Source of the DNA: Arthrobacter sp. U41
GTDB lineage: Bacteria > Actinomycetota > Actinomycetes > Actinomycetales > Micrococcaceae
Length of the DNA stretch: 64,000 nucleotides
Assembly (NCBI RefSeq): GCF_007679325.1
Contig: NZ_VEGI01000001.1
Span: forward strand, 930,001-994,000
Direction: 5' to 3'
The position numbers were made by a program, and so were the translations under genes. Below are positions 16,956 through 24,001 of the stretch, in pieces. The stretch's first letter is position 1. The number at the start of each line of letters is the position of its first letter. Under the pieces are notes generated by a model. It saw nothing but the letters and a program-made list of their open reading frames with translations, did no database searches and was not told the DNA's origin.

Positions 16956-17561
16956 ATGGAAACTCCCAATGCCCCGAATCCCGAGGTAACCGCTCCCCCG
17001 GGCACGTCGGCTGATGTGAACCGCAGGCTCGGCGGATTGCTGGAACAGATTGCCCGCGGCGACCAGGCAGCCTTCGCAGAGTTCTACGAACTCACGTCCC
17101 GGCGCGTCTTCGGCATGGCCCGGCGGGTACTGATTGACGTGGAACTCAGCGAGGACACTACGCAGGAGGTTTTCCTCCAGGTCTGGCAAAGCGCCGCCAA
17201 GTTCAATCCCGAGGCCGGGAGCCCGCTCGCGTGGCTGATGACGATCTCCCACCGCAGGGCCGTGGACAAGGTCCGGTCCTCCCAATCGTCCACCGACCGG
17301 GAAGCGAAATACGGTGCCAGCAGCCAGGACATCGACCACGACTCGGTCTCCGACGAGGTCGGCAGCCGGCTGGAAGCCGAGGCCGTGGTCCGTTGCCTGG
17401 ACACTCTGACCGACACACAACGGGAGTCCGTGCGGCTCGCCTACTATGGCGGCCTCACCTATCGGGAAGTCGCAGAGAAGCTCAATGCTGCGGTGCCCAC
17501 TATCAAGTCCCGCATCCGCGACGGACTAATCCGACTGAAGACCTGTCTGGGGGTGAGTTGA
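16956..17561 (+). CDS. sigK: ECF RNA polymerase sigma factor, SigK-like
   Basis: A 201-residue group 4 sigma factor. Region 2 is seen in FAEFYELTSRRVFGMARRVL and DTTQEVFLQVWQSAAKF, then WLMTISHRRAVDKVR; region 4 in LTDTQRESVRLAYYGG and YREVAEKLNAAVPTIKSRIR. It would direct RNA polymerase to a small regulon when released by its anti-sigma partner, encoded immediately downstream. The start is uncertain: ATG at 16956 gives MDTP-like METPNAP, but GAAGG is only two bases before it; the GTG at 16953 and longer in-frame starts cannot be excluded. The assignment to the SigK group rests on the pairing with an RskA-type protein and on general similarity. Confidence 0.87.
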   Translation: METPNAPNPEVTAPPGTSADVNRRLGGLLEQIARGDQAAFAEFYELTSRRVFGMARRVLIDVELSEDTTQEVFLQVWQSAAKFNPEAGSPLAWLMTISHRRAVDKVRSSQSSTDREAKYGASSQDIDHDSVSDEVGSRLEAEAVVRCLDTLTDTQRESVRLAYYGGLTYREVAEKLNAAVPTIKSRIRDGLIRLKTCLGVS

Positions 17562-17562
17562 G

Positions 17563-18453
17563 ATGACCGACATGAGCGCACACAACAACGGCCGCGTCCC
17601 CTCCGGCTTTGCCGCCGACATCGCCACCGACCTTGCCTCCGGCCGCGCGGCAGACCTCGCTGAGCTGTACGCACTGAACGCCGTGGACGACGCCGAGCGT
17701 GCCGCCATCGAGGGTTACCTCGCCTCGGCTCCGCAGGCCGAACGCGCCGCCTTTAACGAGCGCGTCCGGCAGGCCCGGGAGACGCTGGCCACGAGCTTCA
17801 CCGCCGAGGAAGAACCCCCGGCCGGCCTGCTGGACCGGATCATGGCGACCCTGCCCGCCCAGGCCCCGGCCGCCGTGCCCGCCACGCGCCCGGTTCAGGA
17901 TCCGGCGGCGGTACCTCCCGTCGTGGCCCGGCCCGTCCGGGAAGCATCGGAGCTCCCCGTCACCGACGAACTCGGCGCCGCCCGCAAGCGCCGGGACGAA
18001 CGACGCCGGCCCCAGGGCATGCGCAACTGGCTCGTCGGCGTCGCCGCCGCCGCCCTCATCGCCTTGGGCGGAGTCGGAGTCGGAGCCTACGTGGCGAACC
18101 TGAACGACCCGCTGAACCAGGTGCTGCAGGCCGGCGATGTGCGGCAGGCCACTGTCGACGTCACCGGCGGCGGCACGGCCACCGTGTCCGTCTCGCCTTC
18201 CAAGGACGCAGTCGTCGTAGAGATGAACGACGTCCCGGCGCCCCCGCCTGGCAAGGTGTACCAGATGTGGCTCATCCAGAAGGACGGCTCGGCGCCGGTC
18301 TCCCAGGGCCTGATGGATGCGGAAGCCCTGTCCAAGCCGGCCGTAGTCGAGGGCATCGGCAGCGCAGCCGCCCTCGGCATCACGGTGGAACCGACCGGCG
18401 GCTCGACGTCGCCGACCATGCCGACCGTGGCGGCGGCCCCCCTGGGCGCGTAA
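17563..18453 (+). CDS. rskA: Anti-sigma-K factor, RskA-like
   Basis: A 296-residue membrane-bound anti-sigma factor. The N-terminal cytoplasmic anti-sigma domain (residues about 20-100) has DLAELYALNAVDDAERAAIE, typical of the RskA class, and lacks the HxxxCxxC zinc motif. A linker ends in RKRRDERRR, followed by one membrane helix at about 155-178 (NWLVGVAAAALIALGGVGVG). The C-terminal RskA extracytoplasmic domain includes PPPGKVYQMWLIQKDGSAPV. In this family, regulated proteolysis of the membrane protein frees the sigma factor. It starts one base after the sigK stop, so the two are one operon. Confidence 0.9.
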   Translation: MTDMSAHNNGRVPSGFAADIATDLASGRAADLAELYALNAVDDAERAAIEGYLASAPQAERAAFNERVRQARETLATSFTAEEEPPAGLLDRIMATLPAQAPAAVPATRPVQDPAAVPPVVARPVREASELPVTDELGAARKRRDERRRPQGMRNWLVGVAAAALIALGGVGVGAYVANLNDPLNQVLQAGDVRQATVDVTGGGTATVSVSPSKDAVVVEMNDVPAPPPGKVYQMWLIQKDGSAPVSQGLMDAEALSKPAVVEGIGSAAALGITVEPTGGSTSPTMPTVAAAPLGA

Positions 18454-18472
18454 AACCGGCACCAGCACAACT

Positions 18473-18507
18473 GCGGGCCCCGCACCTTCAGACGGTGCGG
18501 GGCCCGC
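18473..18507 (+). terminator. Terminator of the sigK-rskA operon
   Basis: A 14-bp perfect stem (18473-18486 with 18494-18507) around a 7-base loop, 20 bp after the rskA stop, followed by GGTTTCTG. It may also serve the convergent gluconokinase gene. Confidence 0.8.
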
Positions 18508-18526
18508 GGTTTCTGTCCCGCTGCGG

Positions 18527-19060
18527 CTAAGGCGCCGCAGGCCGGACGGCGTCGAGGTGGAGCCGGTCAATGATCTCCTGCGTTTCGTCCGCCGGCGCGG
18601 AGCTGACGCTCAGCGTGATGGCGTTCTCTTCAGGAGTGGGGGCCTCGAGCGCCTCGAACTGGGATTCGAGCAGGGCCGGGGGCATAAAGTGCCCGTGCCG
18701 GGATGCCAGCCGGTCCGAGATCCGGTCCTTGCTGCCGTCGAGGAAAACGAACACCACTCCCTCGCCGCGCAGGACATCCCGGTAACGCTTTTTCAGCGCC
18801 GAGCAGGTGACTACGCCGGGGGCGCCGGTTCCGGTGTGCTCCCGGATCCATCCGGCGATGCTTTCCAGCCAGGGCCAGCGGTCCTCGTCGGTCAGGGGCT
18901 GGCCGGCCTGCATCTTCGCCACGTTGGATGCGGGGTGCAGGTCATCGCCCTCCGCGAAATCCCAGCCCAGCCGGCTGGCCAGCAGGCCCGCCACGGTCGA
19001 CTTCCCGGATCCCGAGACGCCCATGATCACGAGCACGGGGTGCTGCGCAGTCTTCGTCAC
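18527..19060 (-). CDS. Gluconokinase
   Basis: A 177-residue GntK-type kinase that phosphorylates gluconate to 6-phosphogluconate for entry into the pentose phosphate pathway. The P-loop is in VIMGVSGSGKSTVAGLLASR. The sugar-site motif FAEGDDLHPASNVAKMQAG, DRWPWLESIAGW and TCSALKKRYRDVLR are all diagnostic. The ATG at 19060 follows an AT-rich island containing a small dyad. No gluconate permease or GntR regulator gene is adjacent. Confidence 0.93.
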   Translation of the reverse strand: MTKTAQHPVLVIMGVSGSGKSTVAGLLASRLGWDFAEGDDLHPASNVAKMQAGQPLTDEDRWPWLESIAGWIREHTGTGAPGVVTCSALKKRYRDVLRGEGVVFVFLDGSKDRISDRLASRHGHFMPPALLESQFEALEAPTPEENAITLSVSSAPADETQEIIDRLHLDAVRPAAP

Positions 19061-19079
19061 TGAAGCCCGCCTTCCTCAA

Positions 19080-19094
19080 TTAAATATGATTTAA
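19080..19094. promoter_or_regulatory. AT-rich dyad upstream of gluconokinase
   Basis: TTAAAT-ATG-ATTTAA, a 6-bp inverted repeat with 3 bases between, 20 bp upstream of the gluconokinase ATG. In such GC-rich DNA it stands out and may be a promoter -10 region or an operator. Confidence 0.4.
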
Positions 19095-19135
19095 ACAGCC
19101 TCCAGCTTATGGGAGAGGAGTGGCAGGGGGCAACA

Positions 19136-19915
19136 CTAGAAGCCCGCGATGGTCCCCGCGCCGTTGACTTCCACAACGTGGAAGGCCTCGGCGCTTCGGC
19201 CCGCCGGCAGCCCGCCGCGCTCCGCGGTCCGGACCATCAGCCCGCGGACCGTGCGGTCCATGGCCTCGATGTCGGGGTGCTGGCTGACGTGGATGTGGAT
19301 GGCAGCGAGTTTGCCCTCGACGTGGTCCGTGACGTCCACGAAGTGGTTCTCGCGTTCCTCCGGCCCGGCGAAGAGCCACAGCCAGGGCAGTTTGTAGGCC
19401 TCCAGCCCGGCCTCGGCCAGCTCCGGGTACGCGAACGGGTTCTCCAGCGCCGGATACACCGCCCGGGTCACGGCCTCCCCCACCGCCAGATGGTCGGGGT
19501 GGCTCTTCTGGATCCGGTTCCAGTTCCGTTCGGGGTGCATTGAGAGCACGACGTCGGGCCGGAGTTGCCGGATCAGCCGCACCACCTCGCGTATCACCCC
19601 GTGCGAGGGCTCGAGGTAGCCGTCGCGTTCATGCAGGTAGTGGATGTCTGTCACCCCGACCAGGGCGGCCGCACGGCGCTGTTCCTCGTTCCGCAGCCGG
19701 ACGATCTCGTCCCGTTGCGCGGGGTCGAAGCCGCCGGCGTCTCCGTCCGTCATGATGCAGTAGCTGACCTGGACGCCTGCGGCGGTCCAGGCGGCGATCG
19801 TGCCGGCGGCGCCGAAGTCGACGTCGTCCGGGTGGGCAGTGAAACAAAGCACCCGCTCGACCCGGTGGTGTTCCGGGTCGAACGGGCTTTGCGCCTGCGC
19901 GGCGGAAGTGTTCAA
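19136..19915 (-). CDS. PIG-L family deacetylase (LmbE-like)
   Basis: A 259-residue zinc-dependent N-acetyl-sugar deacetylase-like protein. The first zinc motif is AHPDDVDFGAAGT, and the later histidine is in SMHPERNWNRIQ plus SHPDHLAVGEAV. Actinobacterial relatives include MshB and Mca of the mycothiol pathway, but this sequence looks like a generic PIG-L member, so a mycothiol role is only a possibility. The TTG at 19915 is preferred because AGGGG lies eight bases before it; this would place the start six bases inside the 3' end of the etfA gene (stop at 19920 on the same strand is just upstream). It is likely the third gene of etfB-etfA-pigL. Confidence 0.8.
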   Translation of the reverse strand: MNTSAAQAQSPFDPEHHRVERVLCFTAHPDDVDFGAAGTIAAWTAAGVQVSYCIMTDGDAGGFDPAQRDEIVRLRNEEQRRAAALVGVTDIHYLHERDGYLEPSHGVIREVVRLIRQLRPDVVLSMHPERNWNRIQKSHPDHLAVGEAVTRAVYPALENPFAYPELAEAGLEAYKLPWLWLFAGPEERENHFVDVTDHVEGKLAAIHIHVSQHPDIEAMDRTVRGLMVRTAERGGLPAGRSAEAFHVVEVNGAGTIAGF

Positions 19916-19919
19916 GGAC

Positions 19920-20873
19920 TTATCCCCTGCGCTTCTTGATTTCCTCGGTGGCCTGCGGCAGGACCTGGAAGAGATCCCCCACGATGCCGAAGTCGGCGAT
20001 TTCGAATACGGGAGACTCGGCATCCTTGTTCACGGCCACGATCACCTTTGCGGTCTGCATGCCGGACTTCTGCTGGACGGCCCCGGAGATGCCCGCCGAG
20101 ATGTACAGCTGGGGCGAAACGGTCTTGCCGGTCTGGCCGATCTGGGCGTCATGGCCGATCCAGCCGGCGTCGGTCGCGGCGCGGGAAGCGCCGATGGCTG
20201 CTCCGAGGGCATCGGCAAGGTCTTCCACCGGGCCGAAATTGCCCTCGACGCCTCGCCCGCCGGCCACAACGATCCGCGCCTCGGCGAGGTCCGGGCGGCC
20301 GCTGGCGGCCTTGTCGCTGCGGGCGGTGATCCGTGCCGACGCTGCGGTGGCGGTCTCCGGCACTGCCACCGTGACCGTCGCCGGCGCCGTGCCGGTGACG
20401 GCCGGTTCCTGAGTGACGCTGTTGGACTTGACGGTGAGGACCGCGACGGGAGTGGTGGCCCTCGCCGTGGTGAGGTAGGAGCCGGCCAGCACGGACTTGT
20501 GCGCCGTGCCGTCCGGATCCACGGCAACGACGTCGGTGATGACGCCGGCTCCGAGCTTGATGCCCAGTCTCGCCGCGGTTTCCTTGGCCTCCGCCGAGTT
20601 CTCGGTCAGGACCACCGTGGCGTCCGCGGTCTGCACCGCGGCGGCAAGATAGGACGCTTTGGGGCCCACGAGGTAGTCGTCGAGGTCCGCCACGGAGGGC
20701 CGGTACAGCGTTTGAACGCCGTAGGCCGCCAACGTGGCTGCGACGTCGTCGTGCAGTTCGCCGTTGAACGCGACCGCAGGTTCGCCCAGGGACCGGGCTA
20801 TGGTGAGCAGCTCCAGGCTGGCCTTTTTCAGCGCCTGGCCCGGGTTGTCAATGAATACCAGTACTTTTGCCAT
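19920..20873 (-). CDS. etfA: Electron transfer flavoprotein alpha subunit
   Basis: A 317-residue FixB/EtfA protein. With EtfB it forms a heterodimer carrying FAD that accepts electrons from acyl-CoA and other dehydrogenases. The N-terminal domain starts MAKVLVFIDNPGQALKKASL. The C-terminal FAD-binding domain is clear: RIVVAGGRGVEGNFGPVEDL, IGASRAATDAGWI, QIGQTGKTVSPQLYISAGIS and IVAVNKDAESPVFEIADFGI. No ETF:quinone oxidoreductase gene is adjacent. It follows etfB after a 14-bp gap. Confidence 0.95.
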   Translation of the reverse strand: MAKVLVFIDNPGQALKKASLELLTIARSLGEPAVAFNGELHDDVAATLAAYGVQTLYRPSVADLDDYLVGPKASYLAAAVQTADATVVLTENSAEAKETAARLGIKLGAGVITDVVAVDPDGTAHKSVLAGSYLTTARATTPVAVLTVKSNSVTQEPAVTGTAPATVTVAVPETATAASARITARSDKAASGRPDLAEARIVVAGGRGVEGNFGPVEDLADALGAAIGASRAATDAGWIGHDAQIGQTGKTVSPQLYISAGISGAVQQKSGMQTAKVIVAVNKDAESPVFEIADFGIVGDLFQVLPQATEEIKKRRG

Positions 20874-20887
20874 GTCTGCGGATCCCC

Positions 20888-21688
20888 TTAGAGCAGCTTC
20901 TGGGCGGCCAGGAAGTCAACCAGTTTTATGCCGGCGTCGCCTTCGTCGGTGATGATGGTGCCGGCGGTGCGGGCCGGGCGGGCCTCCGCGGACTCGACGG
21001 CGGTCCAGGACCCGGAGCGTCCCACGTGCGCGGGGTCGACGCCGATGTCGGCAAGGCTCAGCGTGGTGATGGTCTTCTTCTTGGCCGCCATGATGCCCTT
21101 GAAGTTCGGGTAGCGGGGATTATTGATCTGGTCAGTGACCGAGACGAGGGCCGGCAGTGTCGCCTCGATGGTATCGGCGTGGGCATCGCCGTCACGGCGG
21201 GCGGTGAGCTTGGCGCCGTCGATCTCCAAGGAGGCCGCGAACGTAACCTGCGGCAGGTCCAGGCGCTCAGCGAGCTGTGCCGGGACCAAGGAGGTCTCGC
21301 CGTCGGTGGAGGCCATGCCGGTGAGGATGAGGTCCGCGGGGGTGTCCGCGCCGAGGTGGCGGATGGCCGCGGCCAGGGCCAGCGAGGTGGCGGCGGCGTC
21401 CGATCCGGCCAGGGCGTCGTCGCTGAGGTGGACGCCTTCGCTGGCGCCGATCTGGAGGGACTTCTTCACCGCGTTGACAGCACCGGCCGGTCCCATGCTC
21501 AGGGCGATGACCTTGTTGCCGGCAGCTTCCCCGCCGCGGGCCTCGATCAGCTGGAGTGCGGCCTCCAGGGCGTACTCGTCCAGTTCGGACAGGATGCTCT
21601 CGGAGCGGTCCGTCGTATTGCTTTCGCCGGTGAGGTGCCGGTCGAACTGAGCGTCAGGGACGTGCTTGACCAGCACGATGATCTTCAA
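20888..21688 (-). CDS. etfB: Electron transfer flavoprotein beta subunit
   Basis: A 266-residue EtfB/FixA protein with the AMP-binding fold. The TTG at 21688 gives the canonical opening LKIIVLVKHVPDAQFDR and is preceded by GGAAGA at good spacing, so I prefer it to longer in-frame starts. Family motifs are LDEYALEAALQLIEARGG, VIALSMGPAGAVNAVKKSLQ, LILTGMASTDGETSLVPAQL and the late NNPRYPNFKGIMAAKKK segment with the downstream lysine loop. It is the first gene of the etf operon. Confidence 0.95.
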   Translation of the reverse strand: MKIIVLVKHVPDAQFDRHLTGESNTTDRSESILSELDEYALEAALQLIEARGGEAAGNKVIALSMGPAGAVNAVKKSLQIGASEGVHLSDDALAGSDAAATSLALAAAIRHLGADTPADLILTGMASTDGETSLVPAQLAERLDLPQVTFAASLEIDGAKLTARRDGDAHADTIEATLPALVSVTDQINNPRYPNFKGIMAAKKKTITTLSLADIGVDPAHVGRSGSWTAVESAEARPARTAGTIITDEGDAGIKLVDFLAAQKLL

Positions 21689-21988
21689 TGTCTCTTCCAC
21701 TGTATTTACAGCAGCCTTCCATGCGGGTGGACAGCCAGCCGGGTGGGTCGTGGCCACGGAACGCCCGGAGTGCCGGGGTGCTCTTAGCTAACCATATAGG
21801 CGGTCCCCCGCGCGGCTTGGGTTAAGGCCTGTGTCAGCGCCGGCCACACCGCGGCACTGCACACGCAGGCAGCCCGGCGAAGGCCGGGCAGCACCTGATG
21901 GTGCTGCCCGGCCCTGGTGGAACGCCGACCGCTGCTACCGCCGTTTCCGCAGTTACTGCATTTTCGGCAGTTACTGCATTTTCCGCAG
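21689..21988. other. Intergenic region between htrA and etfB
   Basis: 300 bp without a gene. It contains the htrA terminator hairpin, most of the 18-bp tandem repeat, and presumably the etfB promoter, which I cannot place. Confidence 0.5.
21882..21913 (-). terminator. Terminator downstream of htrA
   Basis: A perfect 14-bp stem (21882-21895 with 21900-21913) around TGAT, about 75 bp after the htrA stop on the minus strand. Confidence 0.75.
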
Positions 21989-21996
21989 TTACTGCT
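21943..21996. repeat. Three tandem 18-bp repeats across the htrA stop
   Basis: Units at 21943-21960, 21961-21978 and 21979-21996 share TTTCCGCAGTTACTGC with one or two changes each. The third covers the last two codons and the TAA stop of htrA. As 18 is a multiple of three, each copy carries the same stop in the same frame. Confidence 0.85.
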
Positions 21997-23692
21997 CGGC
22001 GGCCGCGCCGAGGGTTACGTCGAGCTGCTGCTCCTCGCCGCCGCGGATGACGGTGACCTTGACGGAGGCTCCGGCAGGCTGCTCGCGGACTGCGGCCGTC
22101 AGCTGGTTCGGGTCACTGATGGTGAGGTCCTGGAACTTCGTCACAATGTCGCCCACCTTGACGCCGGCTTTGTCCGCGGCGGAGCCGGGCTCAACAGTGG
22201 CCACTTCGGCCCCGACCGAGAAGCCGGACGCCGAGTCGCTGGCGGTTTTCTGCTTCACACTCACGCCGAACTGGCCGTGCGTGGCCTTGCCGGTGCTGAT
22301 GATCTCCTGGGCGACCCGCTTGGCGTGGTTGATCGGGATGCTGAAGCCGACGCCGATGTTGCCGCTGCTCGAGGATTCGCCGCCGGCCGAGGCGATGGCG
22401 ACATTCACGCCGATGATCTCACCCTTGGTGTTGACCAGGGCACCGCCGGAGTTTCCTGGGTTGATCGCGGCGTCCGTCTGGATCACGTTGATCGAGATGC
22501 TTCCCTGGTCAGCGGTGGTCTGGCCCTGCCCGCCGTCCGGCGGTGCAAACTGGAAGCCTTGGTCGTCACCCTGCGAGTTGTCCGCCCCCTCCTTGGGGGC
22601 GGCCGAGGAGGCAACGCTGATGGTGCGGTTCAGGGTGGACACAATCCCGTCGGTGACGGTCCCGGTGAGGCCGAGGGGCGAGCCGATCGCGACAGCGGTA
22701 TCGCCGACGTTCAGCTTGCCGGAATCGCCCAGGACCGCGGGCACCAGCCCCGAGCCGTCCTTGATTTTCACCACTGCGAGGTCGGAGAGCGGATCCGTGC
22801 CAACAATCGTGGCGCTGTAGACCTTGCCGTCACTCATGCGCACTTCGATTGCGGCGTTGGCAACCGTGCCGTCCAGCGTGACGACGTGGGTGTTGGTGAG
22901 GACATGGCCTTCACCGTCGAGAATGATGCCGGAGCCTGTGCCGCCCTCGCTGCCGTTTGAGGCCTTGATGGTCACGACGCTGGGGGTGGCCTTGACCGCC
23001 GCCGCCGTGATGGCGTTCACGTCCTCCCTGTTATTGACGATGACAGGACCGGCCTGGCTGCTGTTGCTGGATCCGGTGGACGTGATGGAGCGCTCGTCCA
23101 TCAGCTGCGTGGTCCCTGCGACCACCCCGCCGCCGACGAGGCCGGCGGCAAGAATGCTGGCCACGAGCGTCGGGACACCGAAGGCAGCCTTGCGCTTCGG
23201 GGCGTGGGCCGGGTCGGAGGCGTACGGGGAGCCGGACGGGTTGCCGCTAAAACCCCCGTGCCGGGCCTGGCTGTAAGGGGGCTGGCCGTGCTGGAAAGGT
23301 CCGTGCTGGGCGCTGCCCTGCTGGGGCTGCCCAAAAGCGGTGGTGTTCGTTGCCTGCCCGTATCCCGGGGTGTGCTGCTGGTTGGGCTGGCCCGACGCGC
23401 CAGCTTGGTGCACGTACTCCTGCGGGGCACCGAACTGCTGAGTCTCCGCTGCCGGAGGCCGGCCGTAGGACGGCTGGTGCTGCGGGTAGACCGGCTGGGG
23501 CGGGTTGCCTGCGGCCCGGTCCAGCCGAAGGGTCGGATTTTCCTGCGGGCTGTCCTGCCCTGTGTCCGGCGCGGGGGTGTCCTGCGGTGAGTCCGGCGCG
23601 GGGGCAGCCTGCGGGCGTCCGGCTGCGCCCTCGTTCGGCGTGGCCGGCTCCCGGTTCTCTGGTGACGCGCCCTGCGCTGGGTTCTCAGTCAT
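21989..23692 (-). CDS. HtrA/DegP-type membrane-anchored serine protease with PDZ domain
   Basis: A 567-residue protein. The first ~165 residues are a cytoplasmic low-complexity region rich in Pro, Gln and Gly. One membrane helix lies at about 171-197. The trypsin-like domain has the triad His269 (LTNTHVV), Asp304 (SDLAVVKI) and Ser415 (INPGNSGGALV). A PDZ domain occupies the last ~95 residues (ATVEPGSAADKAGVKVGDIV). Proteins of this type degrade or refold damaged extracytoplasmic proteins and take part in envelope-stress control. The ATG at 23692 has AAAGGAAG just upstream; an ATG at 23719 is less well supported. It is divergent from the TPM-domain/pspA envelope-stress genes. Confidence 0.92.
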   Translation of the reverse strand: MTENPAQGASPENREPATPNEGAAGRPQAAPAPDSPQDTPAPDTGQDSPQENPTLRLDRAAGNPPQPVYPQHQPSYGRPPAAETQQFGAPQEYVHQAGASGQPNQQHTPGYGQATNTTAFGQPQQGSAQHGPFQHGQPPYSQARHGGFSGNPSGSPYASDPAHAPKRKAAFGVPTLVASILAAGLVGGGVVAGTTQLMDERSITSTGSSNSSQAGPVIVNNREDVNAITAAAVKATPSVVTIKASNGSEGGTGSGIILDGEGHVLTNTHVVTLDGTVANAAIEVRMSDGKVYSATIVGTDPLSDLAVVKIKDGSGLVPAVLGDSGKLNVGDTAVAIGSPLGLTGTVTDGIVSTLNRTISVASSAAPKEGADNSQGDDQGFQFAPPDGGQGQTTADQGSISINVIQTDAAINPGNSGGALVNTKGEIIGVNVAIASAGGESSSSGNIGVGFSIPINHAKRVAQEIISTGKATHGQFGVSVKQKTASDSASGFSVGAEVATVEPGSAADKAGVKVGDIVTKFQDLTISDPNQLTAAVREQPAGASVKVTVIRGGEEQQLDVTLGAAAEQ

Positions 23693-24001
23693 AAGACTTC
23701 CTTTCATCCGTGTCTTCATTAACTATGGACGATCTCACTGATACTAGAGCGCACGTTTGCTGGGAGGTTGCTGAACGTCCGGATGGGGTGGCGTCCCGGC
23801 CCGCCGCGAGCCGTGCTGCCACTGGTTCAGCGCTTTTCGCTGGTGGCATATTCCCGTTGGTGGACGGTCAATTGGGTGCACCATAGAATCAAATGGAATT
23901 GCCACAGCGACCTGCGGCTTTACATCTGCGTGGGGGCGCTGCTGCATTCTGTGACGACCGGTTCGGCCCGAACTGGTCGCAGAAGTGCTGAAGGGTTGCA
24001 C
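23693..24001. promoter_or_regulatory. Divergent control region between htrA and the TPM-domain gene
   Basis: 309 bp without a gene. On the plus strand TGGACG (23861-23866) and TAGAAT (23884-23889), 17 bases apart, could be a promoter. A 12-bp dyad with one G-T pair (23955-23966 with 23968-23979) lies 23 bp before the ATG and could be an operator or leader hairpin. Both are inferred from pattern alone. Confidence 0.35.
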
